DNA of 64,000 bases from Zasmidium citrigriseum (GCA_002786025.1 NHNW01000023.1:124001-188000), one strand, 5' to 3'. Positions 1 to 11,874 are shown, counted from the first letter of the stretch. Notes: generated by a model not told the origin, from the letters alone. Made by a program: numbers and translations.

Positions 1-149
1 CGCCCCAATTTGGCAACTTGATCTCTGGCTTCGCGGTCCATTCTGGATATGCCGCCAATACCGTCGCATTGACCTTCAAAGCGTCGGCCATGACTGTCTA
101 TCTCTTCTTAGCGGCGCAGCTCTTTCCCCGGATTTTCGCAGCAAGATGA
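1..149 (+). CDS. 3' end of an unidentified protein, hydrophobic C-terminus (partial)
   Basis: The frame starting at base 3 is open from the window edge to a TGA at 147-149 and encodes 48 residues. The last 25 or so include a hydrophobic run (residues VYLFLAAQLFP) that could be a membrane segment followed by a short basic end (RIFAAR). No domain is recognisable in so short a piece. A second frame here is also open and runs on to 475, so the choice rests only on the better, membrane-like composition. Confidence is low; the upstream sequence would settle it. Confidence 0.35.
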   Translation, partial: PQFGNLISGFAVHSGYAANTVALTFKASAMTVYLFLAAQLFPRIFAAR

Positions 150-842
150 TCGGCGGAGGATTTTGTGGGGGCGGATGTGGAGTGAATGTTGGAGAAAGGC
201 GAGCTCGCCGTGGCACGCAAACTTCCAGCCTTGGTGTTCAGGTGTCTAGCGGAGGGCGGAAGACATGTTCAGGCGTCACGATTGGATTGAGGGCGGGTGA
301 TGAATTGTTGAAAGGTGGTGGGATCCGAGGAGTTGGGTGGCCAACGAGGAGCAAGAGCATAAGCAGCTCCACCACGACCACGAGCCCACCACACTTGTAC
401 CTGCCGCTGAACCAGGATCTGAATGAAGTCGGACAAGTCGTCACTGCCTTCTGGTCAATATCGGCACTGTATTAAGGTTCGCGGATGTCGCTCCGGGCCT
501 GGCGACACCCCTGCTGCTCGTGTGCACTCTTGCCGTTGCTGGGGAAGCGGCGATGATGGATACGAAGGAGCGACTGTCGAGAAAAATCCAAGATCACCTT
601 ATACGCTTCATCGGAGTTGTAAACAACGCTGAAACGGCCTCGTCAACCCGACTGTCTCATCCCTGTTTGACGTCTCGGTTGTATCAAAGGGACACACGCA
701 ATCCAGCAACAACCTGGTACTTGGCATCTGACGACACTTCTTCAGGGATTCACACGATTCCTAGTCCGGTCGATCTCGGATACGACGATCAAGCCATTAG
801 TGCTGATGATATTCACGATGGACTTGCAGCTAATACTACTCG
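150..842. other. Intergenic, no supported gene
   Basis: This stretch separates the partial gene at the left edge from the 3' end of the first GH78 gene. Short overlapping open frames occur on both strands, but their composition is not protein-like and none has a recognisable motif. It probably holds the 3' UTRs of the two flanking genes. Confidence 0.5.
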
Positions 843-3424
843 CTACCACCAATGTCCTGGACGCACTCGGCAGGGCCCTTTAGCGTTCACGGCCACACCC
901 CTCGCTCCCTGAACAGAAGCCTCACATCTGATCTTCCCTCTCGAAGCCAAAGACCAACTAGCCTCGATCCATCCTCCTCCAGGTAGTGGCATACGCCCAC
1001 TGGCCTCTGTCAACCCGAGGCCCTTGATCACATCCCACACTGGATCCATGACCCACTCACACCTTCTCTTGTCACCCATCTCACGCCTCACTCCAAGAAC
1101 ATAATTCGAAAGCACATACGTCGGCGCACCACCCCAAGGATGACAGAGGCTGGAGAAGATTCCTATTCCTGGTGATCCATCAGGATACATGTACTCCCAG
1201 GAGCAGCCGGTGGAGTACTCCTTCTGATCTACCATGTATGGCCAGTATACATTGAGCAATTTCTTGATCACGGGGGTGACGACATCTGCTGAGACGTTGT
1301 GATTGGTATGTGCGAGGAACAGTGACTCCAGTAGAAAGCCTTGCACGTTGGGCGAGAGCTGAGTGGTGGCGGAGTTGCCGATGCGTGTGGAGTCTTTGTA
1401 GCCGGTGTTGAGGAAGAGGTTGGAAAGACTTTGGATCGCGCGGGTAGCCTGGGTGAGATTGGCGATTCCGGCCCGGATGGGAAAGGCGGCGGAGAGGAGG
1501 GAGTAGTTGGAAGAGTCGTCGAGAGCGAATTGGTAAGTTCCCAGGCTGTCTGACCAGAGCTTCTCGTTGATTGCCGCACTCATATTCTGGGCCAGGTTGC
1601 TCCAGTAGCTCGCGGCGGTAGACTCATGCATTGCCCTGGCGATTGGCACGAGCTCCTGCAAAGCGACCACAAAGAGCGCCGTCGGTGCTGTGGCATTCTG
1701 CGCCCCTTGAGCAGTGAACCACAACGTGCCATTCGGATCCGCCAGCAAGCCGGACACAGGATCCAGGAACCTCTCCACCAGAGTCTCCACAAGCGTTTTC
1801 AACGAACTCCAGTACTCTCGCATCAGGTCCAGATCCTCAGTCAACGCAAAATAATCACCAACAATCAACAGGAAGAAAATCTCATAATCGTTCTCTCCGT
1901 ACTGCGATGGATAGTACTCCGAGCGAAATTGAAACCCATCGCCCATGGCTTCTTGCATCGGCACTAGACCAGTTCCAGGCCCGGAAGTGAGCTGCCATTG
2001 GAATTCGTATGCGATCATGCTCCGGATGAAGCCGTAGCCAGTACTGGCTCCCAGGATCCGTGCCGTGTGTGCAAAGTCCCCGATCCAGATCAGACGGTCT
2101 CGTTTCGCTCCGTCTAGGCAGACTTTGTCTCGATTCTCAGCTACACGGTACTCGGGCAGAACGTCCTCGCTGGTGAGAGGATCGGCATACAGCTGTGTTG
2201 CCCCATCTCCACTGGTAACGACGACATCGCGGAAGTACGCTGCTTGGTCTTGAAAGGGCCCAAAGCCCCAAGTTCCGTCTGTTGTCCGAGCATTGCCCCA
2301 TCCGGTGTTGATGTATGGCTCGAACTGGGCAGTGTCAACAACCGCTACCTGCGTCCCATTAATCGAGACATTGTATCCCGCGGCACCGATTGTCGTGGTG
2401 ATTCGATACCAACGATTCTCCTCAATTTCGAAAGGAACCTTGTAATGACTAGGAGGCGCGGACGGCAAAATTGCCTGATCGATGATGCTGAATCCGAATC
2501 CAGCTATCAAGGAGTTCGGCGGAAGCAATGAAGTATTGGTATTTGCGAACTGGGGCCCTGCACTCGTCAAGACGAAGTACGCGCCATATCCGGCATTGGC
2601 ACTTGCTGCGACTCGCCAGCCGGTACCACCTCGAACGATCTTGGTGGAGAAGCTCATGGAGTAGTTGCCAAAGCTGAGGCCTTTAGCAGATGTTCCTGGA
2701 TACTGCCCGCGGATGAAGGCTCCGTCTGGTGTGATCTCCCACGTTGATGGTTGAGAATGAGCTTCTACACATGCTGCTTGGACGGCTCGAGCACCCAGGT
2801 CCCAGACTCCATTTAGGCGCTCGTCAGAGGAGGAGAAGGATCCTGGGATCTGGTCGGTGGCTTTGATATTTACGGTAGGCTTGAAGCCGATGTTGGTGAT
2901 TGTAATAGAATTGTTCGTGAGAAGTTTGATGGCTTGCCATCGCTGACCGCCTTGAAGGAGTGAGGACTCTGTATCCCCGAGACCGGTGAGGTTGAAGGTT
3001 TCCGTGCGAAAGGAGTTCATGAGGCCGTTGACGAAGAGGCTCAAAGGCCAATCAGCAGGACTCTCCAAAGAGAACCGGTACACACTTACAAAGGTCCATC
3101 GCTATACGGCATGGTCAATCCATCGTACGGCTCGCTGTATTTCAGCTCTACTTGTGCGGGACCGGAAAGCTCATGCACATTGAAAGACGGGAAGCCGGCT
3201 ACTTCGGCGCCGTAGTCTAAGGTCAGGACTGGAGACGAGGATGTGAGGGTGATGGCGGATCCAAGCTGATATCTCTGAAAGCCAGATGGGTGCTCAGGGG
3301 TGTCGGCTCCGATGTGATAAGATACTGGAGTGTAAAGATTCTCTTGGTGGGAGCCATGATCGCCGTGGCTCCAGGGAAACCGAGCCTGGGCTACGATCGT
3401 GAAGAGTGCAAAAGCCAGCAGCAT
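843..3424 (-). CDS. Secreted GH78-family glycosidase (alpha-L-rhamnosidase-like)
   Basis: An 843-residue secreted glycosidase of the alpha-L-rhamnosidase type, expected to release terminal L-rhamnose from plant glycosides or pectin side chains outside the cell. Two exons: 3424-3090 and 3039-843. The 50 bp intron (GTAAGT donor, CTGAT branch, TTTGAG acceptor) restores the family-like join GPFLFVNGLMNSFRTETFNL. Residues 1-15 form a signal peptide. N-terminal beta-domains are followed by a laminin-G-like insert (about residues 225-395). The (alpha/alpha)6 catalytic barrel begins near the motif DGAKRDRLIWIGD, whose acidic residues match the GH78 active-site segment. A late CSWEYMYPDG block carries the conserved glutamate, and many N-glycosylation sequons are present. 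It is transcribed divergently from a second GH78 gene 415 bp away. GH78 is secure; the exact substrate is not visible. Confidence 0.9.
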
Positions 3425-3838
3425 GTTTCAAATCTCCATGCGGAAGGCGTGTATTTGTGAGGAAGGAACTCTTGTCACGTCTGGGCGTCATTACTTCGTC
3501 TTCACCCAACCTACAGGCTCCCTGCAACATCGGTTCAACGGCTGCCGAGATCGATCCAAAAACATGCAAGGGACAGGTACGTACTCGGATGAAGCGAAAA
3601 CAAGTGATACTGTCGTATTTAACATTGACGCTAGATCCTCGAACCCCGCCTGAAGCCTTGTGATGCAACCCTATTTCGACGGCATGTATGAGAGAGGGGA
3701 ATATGATCGACTTATCGGGATGACTGATGCCGAGCCTGCACTGCAGGACCTTGAAATACTCACCGAAGTCTTTGAGACTTCGTCCAGAGCAAGGTGGAGG
3801 CATGGCTAGAGTGGCCTTTACTACACATCATGATACAT
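3425..3838. promoter_or_regulatory. Shared divergent promoter region between two GH78 genes
   Basis: A 414 bp gap between the start codons of two head-to-head glycosidase genes. Both must draw their promoters from this interval, so co-regulation is likely. I see no unambiguous TATA box or binding site that I would name. The call rests on gene geometry alone. Confidence 0.55.
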
Positions 3839-5995
3839 ATGACATTCAGCACTCTGCTAACTCCAGTTCTCGCATTGCTTCTCGTGCAATCAGCTGAAGG
3901 TCGTCATCCAGCCAAGAATCATCCACCTTCACCTGGAGAATATGCATCGTTCCCTGGACCATGGGACAAGAACATCCTATCTCCAGCATCTCGCCACGCA
4001 GAACCAGTCCGGATCCTGAACAAGCAGCACAAAGTCGTATCTGGCATCTCGAAACCAAGACACACAACTCTCAAAAGTGACAGCAATTCACAAACAGTCA
4101 TCGACTTTGGCAAAGAGGTTGGCGGCATCCTGACGGTCAAGTACTCAGCTTCTGGATCTGGCAGACTGGGTGTTGCTTTCACAGAAGCTCTCAACTTCAC
4201 CGGTCCAGTCTCAGACATGTCGAATGGAGGCACAGGATCAGATGGAGCTCTCTATACCGAGATCTCAGCCCCAGATCCTATGTCTGGAAGGTATACCACG
4301 CCCCTTGAGAAACAACGAGGTGGATTCCGTTACTTAACGCTGTTCATCGAGAGCAATACCACCCTCGCTGTCAATATCACGGACGTGATCTTGGAGATTA
4401 CTTATCGACCGACCTGGTCCAATCTACGAGCGTATGGAGGTTACTTCCACTCAAGCGATGATCTGCTGAACAGGATCTGGTATGCTTCTGCGTACACGAT
4501 CCAAACGACTACAATTCCGCCAAACTCAGGACGAGTATGGCCGAATCCAGCTGAGGGCTGGTTGAATAATGCAGACCTTCAGGTCAACGGAAGCAGTACT
4601 CTCGTTGACGGAGCAAAGCGCGATAGAGCTGTTTGGGCTGGCGATCTGGGTATCGCTGTTCCGAGTACCTTGGTCAGCACTGGCGATTATGAGAGTGCGA
4701 GGAATGCAATTCAGGTGCAGTATGACTTTCAGGTATGCGAACAAGCTTCCTCAGACTCAAATTGTTCTGACGCAAGCTACTTCAGAATCAAAGCACCGGC
4801 GAACTACCCATGGTGACACCTCCTATTGGTTTCTACGGCTCGGATACGTACCATATCATCACGATGATCGCCACATACGACTACGTGCTCTATAGCAACG
4901 ACATGGACTTTCTCAGAAGGAATGAGAAAGCTTACAAGAAAGCGATGACCTTCATTACCAACAAGATTGACGAGACTGGTCTGTTGAATGTTACGGGAGC
5001 TTCGAATTGGGGCCGAAAGGCTTCTGATGCTGGGCATAGTACTGATGGCAACGCTCTTCTCTATGGAGCTCTTATGAGTGGTGTGAAGCTGGCAGGGTGG
5101 CTTGAAGATGCTACTTCAGTAAGAGAGTGGGACGCAATTGCGATGAAGCTAAAGTCTGCGTTGAACAGTCAGTCTAAGAATTGGGATCCGTCCAAGGGGT
5201 GAGTAAGACAGACACACGATCTGATCTCTCAACTCACTGACGTATGAAAGCGCCTTTAAAAACACCGCCACAGACGAGTCCATCCACCCCCAAGACGGCA
5301 ACAGCATGTCCCTCTACTTCAACGCCAGCACCCCCTCCCACGCCTCCCAGATCAGCACCTACCTAACCCAAAACTGGGCCCCTATCGGCGCCGTCACCCC
5401 CGAACGACCCGGCAACATCGTCCCCTTCATCTCCGGCTACGAAATAAAAGGCCACTTCACCATCCGTCAAACCCAACGCGCCCTGGACTTAATCCGTCGC
5501 AGCTGGGGCTGGTATCTCAACAATCCCTACGGCACGCAGAGTACCATGACCGAGGGGTACTATGAGGACGGGTCGTTTCGGTATGCGAATGATCCGACGG
5601 GGGAGGGGAGTTATCCGAGTCATGCGCATGGGTGGAGCACGGCGCCTGCGGAGGCGCTGGTGACATTTGTGGTTGGCTTGAGGCCGATGAGTCCTGGTGG
5701 GAAGGAGTGGGAGTTGGCGCCGCAGATGGGAGATTTGCGGGAGGCGCAGGGTGGGTTTACGACGCCATTAGGGAGGTTTTCGGCGGGGTGGGAGGTGAGG
5801 GGTTGGGGGTATACGTTGTGGTTTGACACTCCAGACCACAGTAAAGGGGTTGTTCGTCTGCCTTCTCACCGTGTACGACCGAGTACGATATTGCTGGATG
5901 GAAGACGGGTACTGAAGACGGGATTTGACCACAAGAACAAGTTGAGCTACTTCGAGGCTCCCGGTGGCCGGCATACGATAATCGTGAAATACTAG
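3839..5995 (+). CDS. Secreted GH78-like glycosidase (second, shorter paralogue)
   Basis: A 683-residue paralogue of the neighbouring rhamnosidase-like enzyme. Three exons: 3839-4732, 4786-5198 and 5251-5995. The 53 and 52 bp introns give in-phase joins (QYDFQ/NQSTGELPM and DPSKG/AFKNTATDES). Start 3839 is preferred because it begins a clean signal peptide (MTFSTLLTPVLALLLVQSAEG); an upstream in-frame ATG at 3794 would add 15 residues before it. The N-terminal beta-sandwich contains VIDFGKEVGG. The catalytic barrel carries LVDGAKRDRAVWAGDLG, the GH78 acidic motif. It ends with a C-terminal beta-domain (HTIIVKY). It lacks the laminin-G-like insert of its neighbour. Divergent transcription suggests that the two act on related rhamnose-containing substrates; that is inference. 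Confidence 0.88.
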
Positions 5996-6165
5996 CCGCA
6001 AGGTCAACATTCACATACAGCCTGAAGCTTATCAGCGCTAATCCCTGCATGTGATAATGCGGCGGCTTGTATCACTTGACGGTCACCATGACGTACCCGC
6101 GTAGTCATTCGCGTCTTCCAAGCAACCCCAAAGTCTGCTAATCGTCCGATACTATCGAAAGACAC

Positions 6166-7067
6166 ATGGACGAAAACAATATGGCAAAGACAGCCATCAT
6201 CAGCGGCGGCGCTCGAGGCATCGGCCGTGCACTCGTCCGCCGCTTCCTCGAAATTGGCTACAAAGTCTTCTTCTTCGACATCGATGAGGAAGAGCTCAAT
6301 CATACGGCGAAACTACATCTGAAGATGTACCATGAGTCGGGAGCACTGAGTGCTTGCATCTGCAACCTACGTGATGTCAGCGATATCCGTGAGAAGGTTA
6401 AGCTGGCGAGTGAGTTTCTCGGCGGGAAGATCGATGTCTTGATCAACAACGGGGGCATCGCCTCGCCACAGTGGAAGGATGGGAAGACGATGTTTGATGA
6501 GGAGACCATGGAGGAGTGGCAGGCGTGAGTGAAGTGCCCTCTCGTGAGCAAGATTCTGCTGACAAAATCATCTCCAGATACATCGAAACAAACCTCACAG
6601 CCCCCTTCGCCGTCTCCCAAGCCTGTCTCCCCTACATGAAAACCACCAACGCCAACGCCCCCATCAACAACCAAGACACCTTCGGCAGCGACGTCGGTCC
6701 CTGCATCATCCACATCGGCTCCTTCCGCGCCCATCAAAGCGACCCAAACCAAGAAGGCTACGCCTCGACGAAAGCAGGCCAGCTGGGTCTCATGCACAGC
6801 ATGGCCATCAGTCTGCAGCCTTACGGAATTCGAGTGAACTTGATTGCTCCGGGTCGGATCAAGGTGGCTCACGAGAGCAAGGAGGGCGATGAGAAGGGTT
6901 TGCAGTGGGCGCAGTTGAATGAGGACAAGGATGTTGATGCTCATCCTGCGAATCGTGCTGGACGGCCGGAGGATATTACGGATGCGGCGGAGTTTCTTGT
7001 TGGTGCGGGGTTTGTGACAGGGCAGGATGTTACTGTTGATGGGGGTGCGACGAGGAGGAAGAAGTAG
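6166..7067 (+). CDS. Short-chain dehydrogenase/reductase (classical SDR)
   Basis: A 282-residue NAD(P)-dependent oxidoreductase with a Rossmann fold. Exons 6166-6524 and 6578-7067 flank a 53 bp intron, joining as EEWQAYIETNLTAPFAVSQA. The cofactor-binding glycine motif is SGGARGIG (about residues 13-20), followed by the structural LINNGG block, the active-site YASTKAG (Tyr and Lys three residues apart) and VNLIAPGRI. The catalytic serine position is occupied within HIGSFRAH. A second ATG at 6181 (MAKTAII) is an equally possible start. The C-terminus ends in GGATRRKK. It has no signal peptide and so is cytosolic. It lies just downstream of two rhamnosidase-like genes, so a sugar or sugar-lactone substrate is conceivable, but the sequence does not show the substrate. 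Confidence 0.88.
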
Positions 7068-7734
7068 ATGAGGTGGGAAGGTGGGCTTTAGTTCGTCTGC
7101 GCTGTCTCATCACTTGCTCAGCCCCCTCCTGAACTTTTGGCTGGACAGATCAGGTTAGCCAAGACGCGTCAAAGTCTCAGAATCTCAGGGTCTTCCTCTT
7201 TCCTTCTTCTCCCCCTTCCATCTTCATCATCTCGACCATCTGCAGACAATCGTCATCATTTTTCGAGGAATTCCAAAATGAGCGCATCAGACACTGAGAT
7301 CTGGTAAAGTTGCGGATAGCCTCACCACCCACTCTGCTCTATCCTGCTGCTGGCAGGCTCTTGCCCTGCAGACATGGGATAGACAGACGAATACACCAAA
7401 AGTATACGGTTTCATTGCACGATACTTCACTAATCAGAGGTTTGAGTCTTTTAATGCCTGTCATCTACTAATGTGGCCCGGTTGGGAATGCCTTGGCAAG
7501 TCGTGCCTTGCATCACCGCCATCGAAGCCGACACCTCGCGTGGTCCCATATGCCGAACCTCATCGCTGGGTTTCACCGTGCTGTCAAGAACAAGAATGCG
7601 CACCAAAACGCGACCTCGAGCGCGGCACGCACAACGCGCCATCGTGAGAAAACATTGTCCCATAAGTCTTGCTCTGCGGTGCAGACGGACTGCTGGGACA
7701 CTTCCCGTCTCCTCAAGGCTTGTCAATTGTCAAG
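7068..7734. other. Intergenic, probable promoter of the long Ser/Thr-rich gene
   Basis: It contains pyrimidine-rich stretches around 7190-7230 (runs of CTTTCCTTCTTCTCCC type), common in fungal promoters. No supported coding region or RNA gene was found. The small open frames here overlap one another in several phases and have no recognisable domain. Confidence 0.45.
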
Positions 7735-10700
7735 ATGAGACACAGGCTAATACTGTTGGCTACACTGGCCCCTCGATTAATTGAAGCACAGTCATCTGTC
7801 CCTGTGGCGACAGTCGTCGTTCATCGATCCTGCGGTGTTGTCGTTGGCAGCCCTTCGATATTGTCACCTTCGACATACTTTGCACCAAACGCGACCGGCA
7901 GTGGCATCGAAAGCGTTATCAATGGAACGATCTACAGCTCTACTTCCGAGGTCGAGTCTTCCACAAGTCTCGTTAAACCATCTTCACCGTCACCCGCAAC
8001 TTCAACCAGCGATATTGGCAACACTGGATACTTATCTGGCACATCGACTCTGTCCACTCGGACGTCGACAACAGAGCTAAACGACGAATCTCAACTTCCT
8101 GGCTATGCTTCGGTATCCCAACAATCAACGGCAACGACATCACACCCGTCTTCGAATGGCGGGGTTGAATCGCCCCAGTCGATTGCTACGCTGTCTACTG
8201 AATCCACGAGCTCAACGACCTTTCAGCTTTCGTTGGTCGATTCAATATCTACAAGTACTGGATCCAGCGATACTTTATCGGCTACGATTGCGACCAGCTC
8301 TTCTGTTAGCAGCACGACAACTTGCGCAATCGCCGCCGCCACATCGGTATCATGTCCCGCTTCGAACGGCACCATCTTCACTCCAGAGGGTTCATGTATT
8401 GGCGCGGAAGACACTTACATGATCAACTGCGGCAACGACTTTGCTGGTGTGGGTCTGTTGTCTCTCCCAAGGATACCGACCGTCGAACAGTGCGTCCGGG
8501 AATGCTCCGACGATACCAACTGTATTGCTGTCGCATATGACACATCCTCAGGGATGTGTTACGAGAGAAGCTCCATTGTAGGAAACGCGACCGCAGATGA
8601 AGACGTTGTCTTTGCGTTCAATCTTCGGTATGGAATTGCAGTCGGTATCATCGATGCTGGCAGCGGTGTGACGACTTCCACAAGCCCTGTTACGTCCTCG
8701 ACTACAGCCTCAGCGAGTTCAACCACTAGCAGCATGACTGCTTTCGGAACGGCTATCACAATCGTCGAGGCCTGCCCGAGACACGATCAACAGAATGTCA
8801 CAGTAGCAGACAGTGGCGTTTGGCATATCGATTGCAATGAAGTCTACGGCGGCAGAGTGTTGCCCGTTCCGTCAAGACGGAAGAGACAGAGTTCAGCGGA
8901 GACCTGTCTGGAGTCTTGTGAATCGCGGACGGACTGCGAAGGATTCAGCTACTACGAAAGCCAATGTACACTTTACAGCGCCATCAGCGATCGAGAAACA
9001 CAGACCGGAGCTATCTCAGCACAGAAGATACGAGCAGCATCGATCTCGAGCTCGGATTCAAGCCTGCCCACAAGCTCCACACCAGGATCTGCTGGGAACT
9101 CATCCGCTGCTGGACAGTCGACTGATCTTGCCGCTACTGTGGATAGCTCTGTCATCGATTCGACCACTTCTGCTTCGACTATCCAATCTCCTCAGGCCTC
9201 TGCAATCCCATCAGATGTCACATCTGATACGTACGAGATATCCAGGAGTTCTGATGGTCCGATCAGCACGCCGAGTGGGCCATCGAGCATAGCTTCATCA
9301 TCTGCCATGACGGTGTCTGGGACACATGTGCCGAGCAGCGTAGAGTCACCTTCATCGAGCTCGAACACTAGACTGATTTCTGAGGAGACAACGGCGACAA
9401 TGTTCTTTGCATCAGGATCTGCGTCTCTGTCATCGACTTCATCGACTTCAGGGGCTGCAGCTGAAATCTCAACTCCTGAAACAGCCTCTTCCGAGCCGGG
9501 GCAATCGCAATCATCGGCGAACGCTCCACCGCCTTCGTCGATGGAAACGATTTCAGAACTCTCGCCGACAGATATCTCGGTCGTCGAGACGACAGCGACC
9601 GCGATCGTGAATATTAGCAGCGATTCAGGTACAAGTGTTGCAGGCACAATCTCGTCTTCGACTCCAACGTCTGGACAGGGTATACCCACCTCTGACACTG
9701 TTCTAAGTAGCTCGGCAGCAACTGACAGCCTGGAGAACACAACTACTTCTGAAGACAGCGAATTACCTCAAACGAGCTCTCTTTCAATCGTGGCAGACTC
9801 TAGCAGCTCCACATTGACCTCGAATACCGTGGCCACTGAAACAACATGGCTGAGCAGTTTTAGCCCATCGACGGCGACTTCGAATGAAGCAGGCTCCGCT
9901 ACAGATACTTCGACGATCGTATCTTCGGAGTCGGATGTCTCGGGCAGGCCTTCGTTGGATTTTTCCAGTCTGTCATCGCTCGTCGTTACTGCTTCACAGA
10001 TCGAAACCCCGTCAATATCGTTCGAGTCGTTGTCTGGAACCTCGTCAGTCTTCCAGGCGAGTAGTAGCGAAGCTTCGCTGGACTCCTCTGCGACTATCAG
10101 CAGCCCGAGTGGTGAATCGAGGACTTCTAGCACATCAGAATCGTCTGCATTCGAAGCAGCGTCTGGCACAATTCCTTCCCCGACCACTATACTCTCTACC
10201 CCTGCGAGGACTTCAAGCTCTGCCACGGCCTCAATGATTGATACAGACTTGACCTCCGGTACCTCGGCGTCACCGTCAAGCAGCATTCTGACTTGTGGCT
10301 ACACGACCAACGCGGCTTCAAGCACATTTTCCACCTGCCGCGGCACAATATGGGACGGTCTTGGCACCTGTGTTCCAGTGACCAACACACAGCAATGTGC
10401 AGACGCCTGCACGGCGTCTTGTCAAGCTGCTTATGTTCCTCCGAACAACCCAAGCTGCTGTTGGACCATGACCAGAGCGGACACGGTCCGGACAGGCGTG
10501 AACTATCTCAACTACTTTGCCATCACCGCTCTGCCTGCACCCACGACTTCATTGGATCCGGCTTCGTCGACGATGTTGAGCGTTAGTAGCGCTGTGGTGT
10601 CAACATCGAGTGCTGAAAGCGGCAGCCAGGCTAGCACTTCGGAAGGCAGCAGCAGCGGGATGAGTTCTGGCCAGCCGACGGCCTCTTCTGATCAAAATAC

Positions 10701-11874
10701 AACGGATACGATGAGCTCGTCAAGCGTGATCAGTTGGAGCAGTACAGAGACAGACACTATACTCTCGTCGGCTACGTCAACGCGGATGGCGACCACCTCA
10801 CTCCCAATGACATATTCCGGAGCGTCTTCGCCCACGACCGACTCTAGCAGCTCGTATTCGGGCAGTTCTTCGGCGACTGTCTCTTCACAGACAACGTCGT
10901 CTGAGACGTCTTCGCTGCAAATGTCTCAGAGTGCTTCCAGCAGCTCTCCGGCAGCGACAACATCGACATCGCCGTTGTTGTTCACCGCGTCAACGCTCGA
11001 ATCGGCCACGAGCAGTGCCGGCAGCGTTACGACGGTCTGCACGTCTGTACCAGGCCTCTTGGGTATCGGCCATGTGGAATGCTCCACATCGACTTTACCA
11101 AGTAGCGGCTCTTCATCCAGCTTTTCCGCTAGCTCTTCGATCAGCTCCTCAATCAGCTCCTCAACCAGCTCTTCGGCCAGCATCTTGTCGAGCTCATCCA
11201 GCGCATCAAGCAGTGCAACGAGATCGTCTGCAAGCTCTTCCACATCGAGATCAAGTTCTTCTGCAACTCCAACTCCCACCGGCGTCGATTGTCCTACCAG
11301 TAACGGAACCGTCTATACGCAGTCATCAGGGTATCAGTTCCGCATTTACTGTGGCTATGATCTCTACGACACATACGCCGAAAACAGGACAGTCCAGTCA
11401 ACCTTTCAGAACTGCATGGACGATTGCAGCATCAACTACGATGCCAGATCGTGTCCAGGAGGCGTTACATACGTCCCAACCGGCCAAGATAATCGATGGT
11501 GCTACCAAAAGCCGACCTGGGCATATCCGCGACCGGCGTCGTCGAACGTCTGGTCTGCACAAAAGATCGGCTATGTCGGTCCACCCAAGTGTCCTGACAG
11601 CAACCAGACCGTTTATACCGCTCCGGATGGAAGTACCTGGAGACTTGACTGTAATATTGACTATCCGGGATACGATACTACGCAGATTCAAGTCAGTACT
11701 TGGAAGCAATGCATCGATACTTGTGCCGCTAGAGGTTCGAGTTGTAGAGGCGCTGATATGGTCTGGTCTCGGAGTCCGAATTGTTACTTGAAGTCTGCCA
11801 CGCCGGCGAATGTTGCGACCAAGCAGCCTTTTCAGTGCGATACTGCTGTCAGGCTAACGAATGGCAATGTCTAG
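7735..11874 (+). CDS. Very long secreted Ser/Thr-rich protein with five cysteine modules (PAN/Apple-like)
   Basis: A single uninterrupted exon encodes 1,379 residues. ATG 7735 is chosen because it begins a short signal peptide (MRHRLILLATLAPRLIEAQ). Most of the chain is low-complexity Ser/Thr, as in heavily O-glycosylated cell-wall or extracellular stalk proteins. Five cysteine-containing modules interrupt it at about residues 206-290, 346-430, 852-925, 1185-1275 and 1285-1372. They share starts such as CPASNGTIFTP, CPTSNGTVYTQ and CPDSNQTVYTA, a YxINCG or FRIYCG step, and a QCxxxC pair, resembling PAN/Apple adhesion folds. A dibasic RRKRQ site lies near residue 381. No GPI-anchor signal or membrane span is seen at the C-terminus. 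A surface adhesin or matrix protein is likely; the ligand is unknown. Confidence 0.82.
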   Translation: MRHRLILLATLAPRLIEAQSSVPVATVVVHRSCGVVVGSPSILSPSTYFAPNATGSGIESVINGTIYSSTSEVESSTSLVKPSSPSPATSTSDIGNTGYLSGTSTLSTRTSTTELNDESQLPGYASVSQQSTATTSHPSSNGGVESPQSIATLSTESTSSTTFQLSLVDSISTSTGSSDTLSATIATSSSVSSTTTCAIAAATSVSCPASNGTIFTPEGSCIGAEDTYMINCGNDFAGVGLLSLPRIPTVEQCVRECSDDTNCIAVAYDTSSGMCYERSSIVGNATADEDVVFAFNLRYGIAVGIIDAGSGVTTSTSPVTSSTTASASSTTSSMTAFGTAITIVEACPRHDQQNVTVADSGVWHIDCNEVYGGRVLPVPSRRKRQSSAETCLESCESRTDCEGFSYYESQCTLYSAISDRETQTGAISAQKIRAASISSSDSSLPTSSTPGSAGNSSAAGQSTDLAATVDSSVIDSTTSASTIQSPQASAIPSDVTSDTYEISRSSDGPISTPSGPSSIASSSAMTVSGTHVPSSVESPSSSSNTRLISEETTATMFFASGSASLSSTSSTSGAAAEISTPETASSEPGQSQSSANAPPPSSMETISELSPTDISVVETTATAIVNISSDSGTSVAGTISSSTPTSGQGIPTSDTVLSSSAATDSLENTTTSEDSELPQTSSLSIVADSSSSTLTSNTVATETTWLSSFSPSTATSNEAGSATDTSTIVSSESDVSGRPSLDFSSLSSLVVTASQIETPSISFESLSGTSSVFQASSSEASLDSSATISSPSGESRTSSTSESSAFEAASGTIPSPTTILSTPARTSSSATASMIDTDLTSGTSASPSSSILTCGYTTNAASSTFSTCRGTIWDGLGTCVPVTNTQQCADACTASCQAAYVPPNNPSCCWTMTRADTVRTGVNYLNYFAITALPAPTTSLDPASSTMLSVSSAVVSTSSAESGSQASTSEGSSSGMSSGQPTASSDQNTTDTMSSSSVISWSSTETDTILSSATSTRMATTSLPMTYSGASSPTTDSSSSYSGSSSATVSSQTTSSETSSLQMSQSASSSSPAATTSTSPLLFTASTLESATSSAGSVTTVCTSVPGLLGIGHVECSTSTLPSSGSSSSFSASSSISSSISSSTSSSASILSSSSSASSSATRSSASSSTSRSSSSATPTPTGVDCPTSNGTVYTQSSGYQFRIYCGYDLYDTYAENRTVQSTFQNCMDDCSINYDARSCPGGVTYVPTGQDNRWCYQKPTWAYPRPASSNVWSAQKIGYVGPPKCPDSNQTVYTAPDGSTWRLDCNIDYPGYDTTQIQVSTWKQCIDTCAARGSSCRGADMVWSRSPNCYLKSATPANVATKQPFQCDTAVRLTNGNV

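Noticed and set aside
520..912. 130-codon plus-strand open frame
   Set aside because: Overlaps the 3' end of the GH78 gene and shows no domain.
9192..10286. Long acidic minus-strand open frames
   Set aside because: Mirror of Ser/Thr-rich codons of the sense gene; reverse-complement bias creates Glu/Asp/Val runs.
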